A stretch of 64,000 nucleotides of DNA from Strigamia acuminata (GCA_949358305.1 OX442316.1:16988001-17052000), one strand, 5' to 3'; counted from the first letter of the stretch, positions 32,001 through 47,000 are shown. Numbers and translations: made by a program. Notes: generated from the letters alone by a model not told the origin.

Positions 32001-35000
32001 ATAACACATTCATGTCAAGGAAAGGAAATAAATCGTTTAGATTCATTACGGCGCTTTTGACGATGACGCGTGGTGTCGATTTTCGGCACTTTCGACAATA
32101 ATGGCTGCCGCTGACCATGCGTACACGATCGATTTGAAGATATGGCGACGGAATTTTAAGGTAAGTCACACTCATATTGATTTTTATTATCCCAAAATCG
32201 ATTTTTTAAAGTGTCTTTCAAGTTTGGATCCTTTAAGTAAGGCGAATCGAGTTCCTCATATTTTTCGTAGTTGATCACTTGATTAATGGCTGGTGTGTTT
32301 ATCATGTGCACACCGAGTGAATTCTGTTTGTGTTTTACTTCCCTTTCATCCGTCCACTTTGATTAATGATCCTTTAAATCCCGCATGTAAATGTGAAATC
32401 CTTTTAATGATGTCATATTTAGCTCAACTGGGCCCACATTATGCGTGATATTTGATATTGTTTTTGAAATTTCGTGGAAATTTTTTCATTTCCTTAAGTT
32501 TTAAGTAAAACAAAACAAATGCCATCATCAATCTCTTGACAATTTTAAAAAGTTAATGACATTGTTTGTCAATGCCATGCTCAAAGACAGATTTCTTGGC
32601 GCTTTGCCACACTCTTCATTGCACAATAAATGATTACATTTGAGTAGGACAGGAAACAGAGGTGAAAATTGTGCATTCTAAGCATTAGGATAAAAGTGCT
32701 TTTGAGAAATCAAAAGTGTTTTCCATCAAACTTTACAAGACTTTTATTTGCACCCAGCCCACTTGCACATTCCATTCACATGACAACATTTCACACATTT
32801 TTTTGTCACATGTTAACACGAGTTTGATATAAATTGGCGAGTTTTATACATGTTTTTGCAATATCGCTTGCTTATTGTCAGTTACATGTGATATATTCTC
32901 GACAGATTCAACATGACACAGCACATGAAGAACTGCAGTTCGCGCCTGGTATCTCGATGCCAAATTCATACTGCGCATTCCAATCTGCACAGATGATTTC
33001 CTAATTCCAGCGTTGCTTTAGGAGTGTTAAGCCTAACGTTAGGCTCAGTAATGCTGAAATAAAATTAATCAACGACAATAAATGTCTTATTTGAACTTTG
33101 TATTAAATTAATAATGTACTATTAGCGGTCCATCTGACTAAGTTTAATAATAATACCTACCGTACCGCCCCGTTTAACCCTCAGAAAGACAATCTTCAAA
33201 GACGACGCTTTGGTGCCCACAATGTACCAATTTGGGGACAAAATAATTAAATCTGGAAGGCCAGTCACTTAAGCACTCTTAGGGTAGTGTGACAAATTGT
33301 TGCACTTGGCGCTACTGTTGTTGAGCCAAGAAAATTAATTTTAAGCCAAGAAAATTAATTTTAAGCCAAGAAAATTAATTTTAAGCCAAGAAAATTAATT
33401 TTAAGCCAAGAAAATTAATTTTAAGCCAAGAAAATTAATTTTAAGTGAAAAAGTTTAATTTACCCTAAAAAATTTAATTTTAAATGTACATTTTAGCCAG
33501 AAATGGAACCATAATCATAACGTAGTCATCACATGTGTCGGACTACTAGTGCCATACGGCGTCAGCTGGTAAAAATTGGAAGCACTAAGTAGAAGCGATT
33601 TTAAAAGATTGGGAGAAGCCAACTTAAATTTAAGCTGGGATTTCTAAGGGGCAGAATTTTCAAAGGTGAATAAATAAATAAATAGCCTACAGAACACTCC
33701 AAATTTTTTTTGGAACAAACATTATTGTTGTGTAAACAAAGTCAGAAATTTTCAGATAATTATAGTAAACCAATAAAAAGTTTTCTTATTCAAGAAGAGT
33801 GTTGTCCCCAAATAGGTATAGGGTTAATTCTTTTTGAACCGCCTCCCCCCAACGCCAATTTATACGGGCCTGGCGCATAACCAAAAAACGCCAATTTTTT
33901 GCAAAAAATCAGTGATTTTAACGGAAGCCGGCGCTTATTCAGGGCCGGCGCTAATTTCTGAAATTGCTTCTGACGGGACCGGCGACTAAATGAACCCCGG
34001 CTATTATACGAGGCGCTACGGTAATAAGCCTGGCAATCGCCATGTTTAAGGCATGGGCAGAATGTGATGCGCAGTTTGAATTTAGTATGAAGATACTAAA
34101 GCGAGAACTAAAGACGCTTTGAAAATCATTTAAGAAAATGACGGCATTATGTATAGTGCAATTTTCAATTTCGCTAGTAAATGTTTAAGGCAACAACATC
34201 TGCTGCCAGGGGAAAATAACAAGGCATTCTAACCAAAGTAGTGCTAAAAGTGGCAATAGATTCTTTTTTGTGTCTAAGAAAACTTCCTTGTAAGCACTAA
34301 GCAGAAAATGTGTACCAGGACGCTTCTACCTGTCAATAGGCATTTTGAAGCAAAACATTTCTCCCTGTCAATAGATACTTGCAACACTTTCCTGTTGAAA
34401 GGACGGCAGGGCTTTAGGTTTTTAGCTCGCTAAATAAATCTCCTGTTCTCCCGTTCGCTAGATTGCCACCCACGACCTTCAGGGCAAGAGGCAAGCGTGC
34501 TAACCATTAGTAATCACAAGGCTGGCGTGAAGAAAATGCCAAACGACTATTCATTCTGCACAAATAAGTTTGTTCCATGATTTAAAAGAAGTACTTATGT
34601 TAACTGGACCGGATTTAGGTATTGCCAGGACCTAAGATACAATGATAGGTGCGTACATACTCAAAATTTTGGTTTTTACGGTCTGGAGTGGTTTATGAAT
34701 CGGTTTTTGCCGGGATTTGTTTTCTACAAGCAAATTCAAAATGGCCGCCTCGAACGTTAGATTGATGGATCAGACTTTCTAGTGTCATAAACACTTTCAG
34801 ACCTTTTTTTTCCAAAACTTTTCAGTAAGAGATAATTTTTTTAAGAACAGTTCTAGACTAATTGGATGATGCTTTACAACTTTCTAATTCACTCTTTTGC
34901 TCTAACTGTCACGGTTCTCGAGTTACAATATGATGACCTTGAAGATGACCTCAGAGGTCAAATTGGATGTCATAATTGGATTTCCCTCGACATACTACCC

Positions 35001-38000
35001 TTACAATCATTTTGCTGAATCAACATCTACTAGTAGAACAGATTGGGAATTATTTACTGTGAACCAGACTTTCTGAACCACCCTGTATAAACTGAAACTT
35101 TGAATTTGGAATCAAGATATCGGGTGCGAAGTGTAGTGATTATGCCTATCGTGGAGAAATAAGCTGGGTAGCGTCTTTTTAATTTGTCTCTGGATGGTTG
35201 AATGTTGACCGTATGTGTAAAAAATGGGTGCCTGAATCACAGCTGCACACCAGGAGTGGTTTGTCGCTCCCAAACAGCTGAGAAATGTTGCAAAATGAAA
35301 GACGTTTTAATTTTTTGTCAAGTAAAATGCCGCCTGGAATCGTTTAAGGTGAAAATGTAGCACCAGTTGAGTATGAACTCTGCGTGTGTTAAAACATATC
35401 ATTTCTCCATGTGGAATAATCAATGGGGAAGAGAAGAGAGTACGGGGTTGAATGAGAGCACTTCTGGCATTACCTAACCTCTGTGGGCCATTTGAATATG
35501 AAGCAGCAGCGACCTCAAATTGTTAATTGTGTGCTCCAGATCAATTTATGGGCACAAATTCTACGGCTTTAAAGCGAAAATAAATTTGCTCTGGCAACCA
35601 ATTTAGGACAAAGAAGAGTCAAAATGGCAGCGGATGGACATTCTTGTCGGGTTGAATAGTTTATGGTAACAAATTCCACATGCAAATTGAGAGAAATAAC
35701 CGCTGTGACATAATTAGATGATTAAATTTACAACTGTCATACGAATTTTAACGGATCAGCAATATGTGACAAAGGCTTTACGGTCTACCAATTCTACGTA
35801 TAAATTCAGATTTTGCAAGCAGAATTTGGCGTGTTCCGCGCTTCAATTTTTAATCACGTGTTTCTTGTGTAGGCATACTTGTATTTACAAACTATACTCA
35901 AAACCACCACAACGTTGATCTATTTCAGCCGGTTTACGCCTAACTGTGTACTGTGTTCTACTACGCGGAAAAGTAGTTCAGTGTCAAAGCATCACCTTTG
36001 ACAATGTTGGTAATCGAGCACAATGTCTGGAGTTCGATTACAATTTTGGTGTTTTGGGCTACTTTTTTGTGCCACTACACCAGTGAAATAGATCAACGTT
36101 GTGGTGGTTTTCAGTATAGTAGCACTTCAGGAATCTTTGCGGCCAGGAGTGACTAATGTATCTAACAGAATTATTAACGCAGGAAGGAAAGTTCCCTGCT
36201 CAGATTGCGCTCACCTCACCTTATGTGGTGTATTTGCACCACAAGAAATTGTGCAAGTTTGAGCACAGTAGGAAATTACATTGTATACCAGGTGGTATAA
36301 AAATCCATTGAGATTCAATGACGTCAATCGTGATTTGGTCTCTCGTCTTACCCTAACAACAGTATTAAAAGATAGATCGGGCAAATAATGATAGATAAAC
36401 TTAAAACAGCTAAACAGAAGGGAAGTTTTTTTTGTCCGCGACTGTACAAGGCATCATGCTTAGACATCATGCAGCTTTCATATTCTCCCCTTGCAACGGT
36501 TGGTCAGGTTTTGAACAATGAAAGGATTTCACTTTTGTTAGTGAAGTGAACAGGAGCAGAGGCTTGGTTTAGACACAAATGAAGTTTTCCTGTGTTTATT
36601 TTCCCATTTGAACCCAAAGATGGAAAACCTTACTTCACATTAACTGTGTCAAACAAAGCAAAATAAAGCGAAGTAAAGAAAACTAACACCCATACAGACG
36701 ATAAATTCAAAATTTTACCGCTGTTCGAACTATTGATGCACCAGTCATTCCTGGCTACAAAATCAGCACAGGGATTCCGGAAGCGCCTGCAGTTTGTTCA
36801 TGTGTCTTGTGTAGGGCCCCACATCTTGGGTTGGGCTGGGCTCCATATAGGCTGTCATAGGCCTTGCCGTCTGCTAGAAATGCTGACCAAACTACATAAA
36901 TATTTAAGTTAATTTGCTTGTAACTGCTATGTTGGGAGTGGAAATTGATTTTAGCATTTAGAGTTTGGCTGACATGCGAGTTTAGTGTGAATAGTTTTAA
37001 AATTGTTTTCCCATGTTTTTTATACACAGGTTTTTTTTAAGGTAATGAAGTTTTAGGTGTGCATTGCAGTGTTGTTTGCTTATGTCAGCAATAAATTGGT
37101 GGTAATGTCAGTTCTCAGTCAACCGGCTAATTAAAAGAGTAAGTTATGCAAAGAATTTAATTTAGTTGTGCAGTAAATAGCATTTCAAAAGTTAAAAAAA
37201 TAACAAAATGAATTCTTGGCTTAGAAACAGAGAAGTGTGGTAGATATTAATCATAATTTAATTATCAAATAAAAAATTCATTTTGACACGTGTGAAATGC
37301 ACTACTAGGGGGATTGTTGAGTTAATTAAGCAGAAAGGAATGTTGTAGCTGTAGTAAATGACAGAAAATATTGAAAGAAGAATGTATTTTTTATAAATTG
37401 CAGTGATCGGGGTTATAAACTCTGTTGAGATCGTGTAAACAGACTTTAAGAGAACGGCGGGAACGTCGCTCACGGTGATCCTCGGCAGTGACGAGCAAGA
37501 GCCCGGGTCGTTAACCAGAGTTCGCTAAATGCGTGTATCAACAGTGTGAGTGTTGATACACACAAAGCCAGATAGCTGGTTTTACTAAATGAAACAGCAG
37601 GATGTCTCGAATCACAAGAACTGAGCACAATCAATACTAATCTTTTTCAGGAGAGCAGTGAACGCGTGCGTTTAGTTGTGTTGTGAATTCAAGAGTGTGC
37701 CAAAACTTTAAATTTGAGCTCTGCACATTTTGGATCTGCGCAGCAGATATGGGCGATGAGCGCATTTTGGAACAACAAAGGGATTATTGTAGACTTTGAC
37801 CGATATTAATATTTTGCAGTATCGCCGATACCGATAATCGGCAACCAAATATCGGCTGATACCGATACCTGCGCCGATATTAAAATTAAAATGAATATTT
37901 TTAGTGGTGATAATTCAAATATAAATTAATAGTTTTGAGTGGTGAAACAGAAGCACAGAAGTAGCTTGTGCCATTTCGATATGGTTGCAGTTTCAGAACG

Positions 38001-41000
38001 CCTCTTATTTTCTTTATCTGTGTGGTCTATCTTCGTGGCCACTCATGAGGACGGATGCTCGTGGCTTGTACTCACTGGACCTCAACGAGAATTCCTCCTT
38101 GAGTTTCATTTATTTATTTATTTTTTGCTTTTGTTATCTTTTCTTTCCATTTATTTAATGTGAAAGCTAAGTCTTGTGAAATTCTGATCAGCGGTAACTG
38201 TGACGGCAAGAACATTTTTCTGGTGCAGGTAACGGTAATGGTAATGCTTTTATCGGTAAAATATTTTTTTTCCATACGGTGGAAAATGTACTTTTGAATG
38301 AATGCACTTAATTATTGTATAGGACAACCAAGAGAATAAATACATAACTTTCCGTTAATTTACATGTTAAAACTCATTTGATTTTTAGCAGTGTCCTGTT
38401 AAATGTTAATGTGATGACTTAATGCAGCGGTCGGCAATAGGCGGACCGCGGAAGGTCGAAACTTGGACCGCGGTGATGTTTTAGCGACGTTTTGTCCTCG
38501 GTTTCTTTGGTTTTTTGGTGTTTTTTTTCTGGACCTCGATAAAAATTTTCAATAGTATCCGAACCCCACTTAAAATTACTTGCCGACCCCTGACTTAATG
38601 TATGATGCATGTGCAGATTGTACAGTATTACCCCACTTTAAGCCGCAAGCTGTTGGACATGGGATTACCAACTTGTGGTAGTTTCAGTCATTAAGCTTGT
38701 ATCGGCATGCCGGCAAAAAGGGAAACATACAGGTTTAGGTAAAAAAGCTGGTTTTTGGTTTTTTTTAAATTAAAAGAGCCCGGATGAATAATTATGTTGT
38801 AATTTTGGCCAGAAATGTGAGTTTTCTTGATATTCTGAAGGTTATTATTAAAATTTAGGGATTCCTGAAGCACCTGCAGGTTGTAAATGTGCATACCGGG
38901 TAATACATATCGGCATCACTATCGCAAAAGAAAAATACAAAAGGAAGAAAAGTGACCCCATTAGTTTCTTTTGCTGAAGTATCTTTTGGCACGTTTCTTT
39001 TGCAAGCGAGGACGGGTTTTACGTCATATCCGCTGACCAAACGGAACAAAGGGAAAGAAAGTAACTGATGGTACTTTTAGTTCGCCGGATTGAACGCACC
39101 TTTTCTGTGATGCACTGTCGTGCACAGGACATGAGTTTCCTTTTCTGTTGTAAGTGCAATTTTTTTTTTGCTCATTCTTTTTTATTATTATACTAGAATT
39201 TGTCAAATACCGGTGATATGAAAAAAACCACTTAGTTCGGATGCGATGTCACCAATAAGTTCCGCGTTTTATGGTATCTCGCAAAAATAGAACAAAACGA
39301 TAAAATTAAAGGCAAAAAAAAAAAAATTGGTATTAACTATTATTATTAGTATTTATCCTGAAATTAGATGATTAAAAGTTGAATTATTCATGGAGTTAAA
39401 TGCAGGGTTTGTGATATTTATCGATCAGTAATTAACTTTTCAAGACATCAATTCCACCCAACTGTGCATTTGCGTAATAGCACTGGGAGGAAAAAAAGGA
39501 AAGGTGAGCGGCCTGAACTGCAACTACAGCAAGCAGGTGAATAGAAGTCCAAGTGTATCTGTTGCCAGGAGTGTGGGGGATTAAATTTGGAGTTGTTTAC
39601 ATAGAAAAATGGAAATTCTCATTTTACAAAGCCGCTTGTGCAATATTAATTGGGGTCGTGACCACTGTTTATTTCCCATATTAAGTAGAAACACACAGCG
39701 TTGGAAATTTGCTTTGTCGTAAAAATCTGGTCATTTCCAACTAGAAAGCAAATGGTCGAGTAATTCGTCCCAGAGGTGGATTTATGGTTGTTTCAAGTTT
39801 GCCTACACTTTGGCGCTGTTTTTGTTATCAATTTTTGTTTTATTGCATTTGTAACTAAATGAATGTTTCTTTCACTAGCTGCATTCAAAAATTAAAATAA
39901 CAATTTTAGTTTAAGTGTATTTTAAGTTTTAACACGCGTTTAAACAGGAAATGATGTCATTTTTGTTTTAAAATTGAAGTAAAACAAAATATTTTGGTTT
40001 TTGTCGTGATTTGTAATCGAGGGCGACTTTAATTTGAAGAAATGCCGGCACATTAAGTGGAATGCAAAATTTGGAAATATTAGACCCCCTCATCCCCTCT
40101 TGGAGCGTTACGTCATTCATGGACGGTCCCTATATTGTAAAATGCAATTTTGAATTACATGGGTTCCCTATTTTTGGACATTCTTCCAATTTTTTAAATT
40201 TGTTTCCAACTCGCTTTATAAATGTTGTTATCTCTGGTGACATTTTGCTGGTGAATGCAACTATCTCTTTTGCCTACAATCGGGGGATTTCTTCTGCCGT
40301 GGAAAATGCAATGATACAACACACTTTGAAGTCCCTGATTAAATTTCCGCGCTCTACTATACTCCCAAAATGAATTACCCCGCTCAATTTCAAAAGAAAC
40401 GCCATCTGATCAAATGGATGCCATCAATTTTAGCTCTTGCAACATCTACATATTTTATTTCTAGTCGAATCGCACCATCCCCAAACGAAAAAATTTGCTA
40501 AAACAACAAACTCCGGCAAATTTTCTCCTATCATCAAAACTTTATTTTCCAAAGCTTACATAAGCAGTTCCCCTACAACCAGAACTCATTTCCACTCTAT
40601 TGCCAACAAGGGTATAAAAATAAGGCTGGAAATGAAATGGGGAAAGAAAAAAACACAAACAAACACAAGTAAAAAAAAAATCATTGAAGGAACTTGTTAC
40701 TTCCCAAGTTCACTAAGTAATTGCTAGATACCTTCAAAGGAGTCATGAATGTAATGTATCATGGTAAACACAATAAAACAGTGGAAAAAATCCATTAAAA
40801 GTTATTAATAAAAGTGGTTTTATGTTCAGACTTCTCTCTCTATCTGACATCAAGTTAGAAATAACATTTACACAGAAAGAACATGGCATTGCCACTCGAT
40901 ATTTGAGTTATCTTGAGTCACCTGATAAGCCTTTGGTTTCCACTTACTGAATAAACATTACCAGTGGTGCATTTCAGGCTGCGCAAATGGCCCGGAGTTT

Positions 41001-44000
41001 TCAAAATTTAGGACTAAAAATGGCCATTTTTAATCTGTTTTTTAATTTTTCGAGTCAAAAGAGTCCTTTCTCCCATTGGCCGAGCCATTTTACTATACTC
41101 AAAACCACCCCAACGCTGATCTCTTTAGCCTGTTTACGCCTAACTTTGTACTGTGTTCTACTATGTGGAAAAGTAGTTCTGTTTATTTTCAATGACTTTA
41201 CGGGTAAAAAGTGATTAGAATGATGAATTTTATTTAAGTGATAATAAAATGTTTATTTAATTTCCTAAATCTGCTGTTTCGCTTATTTTTATTCTATCGA
41301 ACATGTTTGCAGAGTTTATTGGTTAGTTTTGGCACACTGTTGTTGATTGATCACAATGTCTGGAGTTCTTTATGATTCTGGTGTTATGAGCTACTTTTTT
41401 TGTGCCACTACACCAGTGATACGGCTCGACCAATAGGGAAATAGATCAACTTTGGAGTGGTTTTGAGTATAGTGTGGTGATCCAAAAAAATAGACCCAAA
41501 CACCAAAATTGCATTACAATGTACAGACATTGTAATCGATTACCCATTGTTAAGAAATTATTTGCTTTCCTGACAAAGCAACCAATAAACAGAACAAACA
41601 TTAGTTTTAAATGCATAAAACTTTATTTTATAAATGGTAAAACCATTTTACAATAAAAAACAATCAAAATTATGTCAATTTAAATGGTCATAATAATCTC
41701 AAAAAAAAATAAAAATAAAAACTACGTCTCCTAGTGGTAGTATACAGTCTGGAGTTAGGAGTAATGAGGCTCGGCCAATGGGAGAAGGCCACCCTTTTGA
41801 GTCGAACAAGAGTATATCAGGAAACCATGTTAGAAACCCTCAAACCAAGTTTCATCGAAATCCCAGCGATGGATTTCGAGATATGGACTTTTTGTACGAT
41901 AATAATTTTTAAAAAAATGTCATGGCACATTAAACAATTGTAGTTTTCCTTCAAAAGAGAATCGTCACAGCTGTAGTAATTAGTTTTTTGAGGCCTGCGA
42001 TTGTTTTTGGACGGTTTGTTTTGTTGATCGATTGTATGAGGCGATTTTTCTTTTCCGGTGACCCGCATATGACTTTAAGTTTTGCCTGCAGAAAAGCGCA
42101 GCTGCGGTTGCCATGGAAACCGGCTAAAGAGCATGAGGGATATGCTGCTGGCAGAGAATCGATGTACAAACTGGGTGATGTGGAAAGGGAAGTGCACTCA
42201 AACGTACTGAACCAACCTCGTGACCTTGAATCGTGTACGCTCGAGTTTTCAATAATTTTTCATTCACTTCACATCTTTTTTCGCACGAAATGGCGCCTTC
42301 TTGTGACGCAGGTGTGAGCTGACGTTTCGTCTGTGGACAAGACTGTTTCGATTTAATTTTGCGATATCTCATTGTGATACACAAATTCAAAAATCACATT
42401 GCGATATATCGCAATATTGTACTGGCTTAGTCATAAACATTGCCTCGTTATCATGTTGTATTATTTTCTATCCCGAAATGCCCTGAATTATCATGAGTAT
42501 GATGCAGTATAGCCGCAATCATTGGTTCTTGTATCACCAATGTAATCACAAGAAAAAATTAGTCATACACAACGCAGATTCTGTTCACACGTGTGAACAG
42601 AGCTGAAACAATTGATGTTGCGTCTGTCCAATCAGATAGTTTCAATGGAACCTGGAATTGGATCTAGTTCTAGAACTTTTCCAGAATCAGAAAATGGCGG
42701 CCTGTTTGCATGTGGCAAAGTTTCGCCAACCAGATGTGAATCGACGAGAGTTGGAGTTGATCGTGATTGGTTGGCCGCAAGACCTTTCCTTGCGTTGCGT
42801 CGCTTACTTCAACGTGGAGTTGAAGCAGGAATTGGCGTCAACGTCAAGAATCTTTGGACGCAAGGAGTTTCTGTTGCGTCAGTTTTCTTGCGTTGCGTCT
42901 AGTGTGAACACAAGTGTGAACTTAGCTTAAGTCATTGGGGTGACTAGGCACAGAAATGGATACCCATAAGGCCTATTAGGCACGTCTCTAGGGGCCCCCA
43001 ACATCCTGTTTTAAAAATATTTTGCCAGTAATTAATGTTTTTGCTCAAAAACTAGAAATTTTTATGCGTGAATCATCCCATTTTCCCAAATTGCATATTT
43101 ATGTCTAAAATTTGCATTTTTTTTTATAAAAGCAGAGATTTGTGCATTTGAGCAGCTGAAAATTGCAGTTTTGTAACTGTTCTGACCATGTGGACCCCCC
43201 AGATGTTATTATTAATCCACCACTGCCTAGGTACTTGGGCAAGTGTCTACTAAGCTGTGACTTTTGAGCAATTTGGCACTGCTTGGAATGTTCTGGCAAT
43301 AAAATATGAAATTTTATATTTAGCTTTTAACATTTTGTGGTTTTTAAAGCTCTGATCAGAGGTTCATTTGAGCTGAAAATTGGATTGTGACAACTGGTTA
43401 CTTTAGAAGGTCATTTTAAGGTTATGCAAATGATTCCTCAAGAACCATTAATCATAAACTAATCCAGCCATGCCTGGCAGTGGACATTGTGCACATTTGT
43501 CCACCATTCTTCTTGAATAGGAGAAATTGCTTTCGCATGTACATGGTTTGATAAATCAATTGTTTTTTTTTCTTCTGCCATGACATTTCCGGCTGAATGC
43601 TAGATTCAGCTGATCTGCATTTCAGCAAAGGCGCTTCTGCTTGTGTAACCCAACTTTATATGGCATAATGCCATCTGCAAGTTTGCTGCCTCTACCACTT
43701 CCTACAACCAACCTGAGCATGCGCAGTTGTGTTATCGCCAGCAGCATCTGGTGAGGATTACTGGAGAAATTGGTACAATGGTTTTTGCAAATAGATTTAG
43801 GAGATGTAGACAAATCTATGGTAGGTTGGAAGGATCAGTGGAGAGATTTCTCCTGAAACTTGGTCTTTTCTTGAATTATTTTCTAATTCTAATGGAAAGT
43901 TCCACTTCAAAGGCCATTTAAATCTAAATTTATTACTACGTCATTTCTCGGTGTTTTTTTATTGGCAACATCTGCTGCCAGGAGAAAATAACATGATATT

Positions 44001-47000
44001 CTAACCTAACATGTCCTCTCATCCTAAATAGACCTTTTGTGTGGGAAAATGTGAACCAGGATACATATATGGGATGTACATCATTTTAGCGATTTCATTT
44101 TAGCGATTTCATTTTAGCGACACACCATTTTAGCGAACATGTCATTTTAGCGACACAAAAACCTAGGTTTAATTCCCAAGAAGGGCTAACAAGGGGGGGC
44201 GCGAACCTAACCTTACTGGTTTTTTGATGAAAACCACTTTTTTGAACCGGCTTGTCGCTAAAACCTAGGTTTTTGTGTCGCTAAAATGACATGTTTGCTA
44301 AAATGGGACTTTTTTGGTAAAAATCGCTAAAATGAGCGTCGCTAAAATCACTATAACCGCATGTATCAAGTATTTTCTCCTTCTTAATGTAACCTTCTCT
44401 AATTGTTGTGTAATTATAGATTGTTTTGACGTGTGGTTAAATATAAAATGTGGGAATTTGAAATGGGAATGGTGAACAAATGTGTCGACCTGGTGCTGAG
44501 TTGGATTGAAGTACAATGCGGAGGATCATAAATCTGCTTGCTGCATCATTAGTCAGAGAACATTTTCAAGTGGAACATTCCAAGTCTCTCGTGGCTCTGA
44601 GTTTTGTTCTTTTTTTGGATGGTTTGCTTCCTATTTGCAAGCGGAAACGAGGTGTTATTCCAAAGGATTGTGCTTCTTCGTGTAACGGAGGAAAATGCTA
44701 CTGCACTTTATTACTGCATTACATTTCTCAAGTAATTCAAAATGCACTTGTTATTAAATCTAATCCATTATTAGAATAGTGCTTTTTCCTATTCATTCCA
44801 TTAATGTGAGCTTTGAAAGATCTTGGGTTGCTGGTGTGCCGGATTATGGAGGAACGACAATTCTTTCTTTCGTTAACGATTAACCGAACCGGTGAGAGCA
44901 AAGTGGATAAAGCAACCACAGAAAATGTAGTTGAGATGGGTGCAGATTTTTTTGCCATAGAAACAGTACCTAGGTCAGACAACGATGGAAAAACAAGCGG
45001 GATTACCAGCAGGTCATCCATCCAAGTACTGTCCAGGCCCGATGCCGCTTAACTTCTGTGTTCTAATTGGAACAGGTGATCAGCATGGTGAGCCGTTGCT
45101 CTCTTTTATGGGTTATTGTGGACGCTTCTGGACAAGTGCCCTGTTTGCTTTAGGTCTGGTAATTAGGGTATTTAGGACCTACTTCTTTGTCTTAAATTTA
45201 ATCCTGTATGTTGGCCTTGTGCTTTAAGACAGACAATCCAGACAAGTAATCCCCTTCAAATAGAGTCTATGAAAACTTATGTTGATGTAAATATATTGTT
45301 TATGGATTAGAATACTGTATTACCCCGCTTATTGCCGCATGCCGTTGGGCATGGGTTTATCATCTTTTTCAAATCTCGCAATCTGCATTTCTGGTGTTTG
45401 GGTCTATATTTTTGGATCACTACACTAGTGATACGGCTTCGCCAATGGGAGAAGGCCACCCTTTTGAGTCGAACAAGAGTACACTATGTTTTTGGGAAAA
45501 TTTGTAGTAATTTAGGCCAATTTCCTACATCTTGGACATCTAAATATGCGTTTTAAGCATGTTTTGGGCTCAAAATTAAAAAAAAAATTGTACTCACTTA
45601 CACTGGCATGCCGTTAAAAAGGGGGTTTATCGGCATGCCGGTAATACTCGCACTATACCGGCATGCAGCAATAAGCGGGGTAATACGGTAAGCATAACAT
45701 AAAGTGGGTCTCACATATTAGTACAGTTAAAGATTCTGACTAAAAATTCCTAAAAGGAAAGAAATGGTCTACCATTGTCTTGTAAACACAAAACCAATTT
45801 TTATATCCTTTAATGTTTGAACCGGTGACTTTTGGCTTGAAATTTCATTCACTAACTAAACCACCGAGTTATCAGATTGAAACTGGCTGCTAGTAAAAAG
45901 AAATGGGCAAAATGGGAAATATAAAAAAGACTCTTCCATTAAGGGTTTCTGGGAACTGCTTCCTATACTGCAGTGGTGATGAAAACCTATTGACCAATGC
46001 CAATTGTTTTTCTCAGAAATCTTTTACCTGTCTTCAAATCCAGGTTACAGCACTGAACAAAGAGATAGTAATGACAAAATGTGAGTATTTAAAGTAAATG
46101 CTGGTTAATGGCACATTGGAAAACATTTATTCCTCTTTCTCCTGCTGGATTTTTTCCACTTGAAAGAGTAAATGTGATTTTTTTTCCCCACAAGAATTTC
46201 ATGAAGGTGCAAGACTGAACTTACAGTGAGTGAATAATGGATGAAGAAGAACAAATACTGATCTTTTCATATACAATCCATTGAATGTTCTCACACTGTG
46301 GGCACTGACATGAAAATAGACTTTGAAATGACAATGTTGTCTATATTCTTTCTTTCTATCTCTCGCCCTTTAAAGAAAAACCTTTAAAAATAAAAACCAT
46401 TTTCACGTTTTCTCTAAATGGGTAGTCACTACAGTAGATGAAGCAGAAAGAAAACATAAAGGCAGAAGTATGACGCTTCAATGTAATGGCTGCAACAAGT
46501 CAACCTTTAGCTACAATTTTGGTGTTCAGGGAAAAGGAGTAAAGATATTTTAAGAGGATTTTATAAACTAAATTATTGTGGTCGTCTAGTCAAAAATGAA
46601 AATAGAGATGTTTAATTTACTTGCGACCGTGAATCGGCAATTCAAATTCCTTCATTTTTCATTCAAACTGCGAAAGACGAATTGTCTTCTCCTTAAATCA
46701 CTTAAAGAAATGACTTAAAGAAGTGAATTCTCGATTGAACACACTAAAAACCGAACTGAACTAAAAAGACGACTGTACTCTGGCTTAACGTAAGTGGGTA
46801 CCCAGTTCCTATTGGCCGAGCCATTTCACTGGTGTAGGTATACATAAAAGTAGACCCAAATACCAGAAATGCAATGGAAGCCATTTTGTGTTCTTTCCAG
46901 ACATAACAATCAATTATAAAAGTTCAAAAATTGCTGGCTTTCCTGACTTAGTAACCAATAAACTAAACGAACTGAACGAACAGGTATTTTGAAAAAATAA

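Noticed and set aside
31981-32175. Minus-strand frame MVSGSHYCRKCRK...
   Set aside because: No acceptor or donor in frame; the plus strand over the same bases has a start and consensus donor instead.
34420-34530. tRNA gene on the minus strand
   Set aside because: A- and B-box-like words only; no cloverleaf or acceptor stem could be formed.
40062-40373. 103-codon plus-strand frame
   Set aside because: No recognisable domain, no splice or promoter context, average local composition.
42612-42930. Two overlapping 90-96-codon plus-strand frames
   Set aside because: Inside a transposon-like element with GTGTGAAC ends and without domain similarity.
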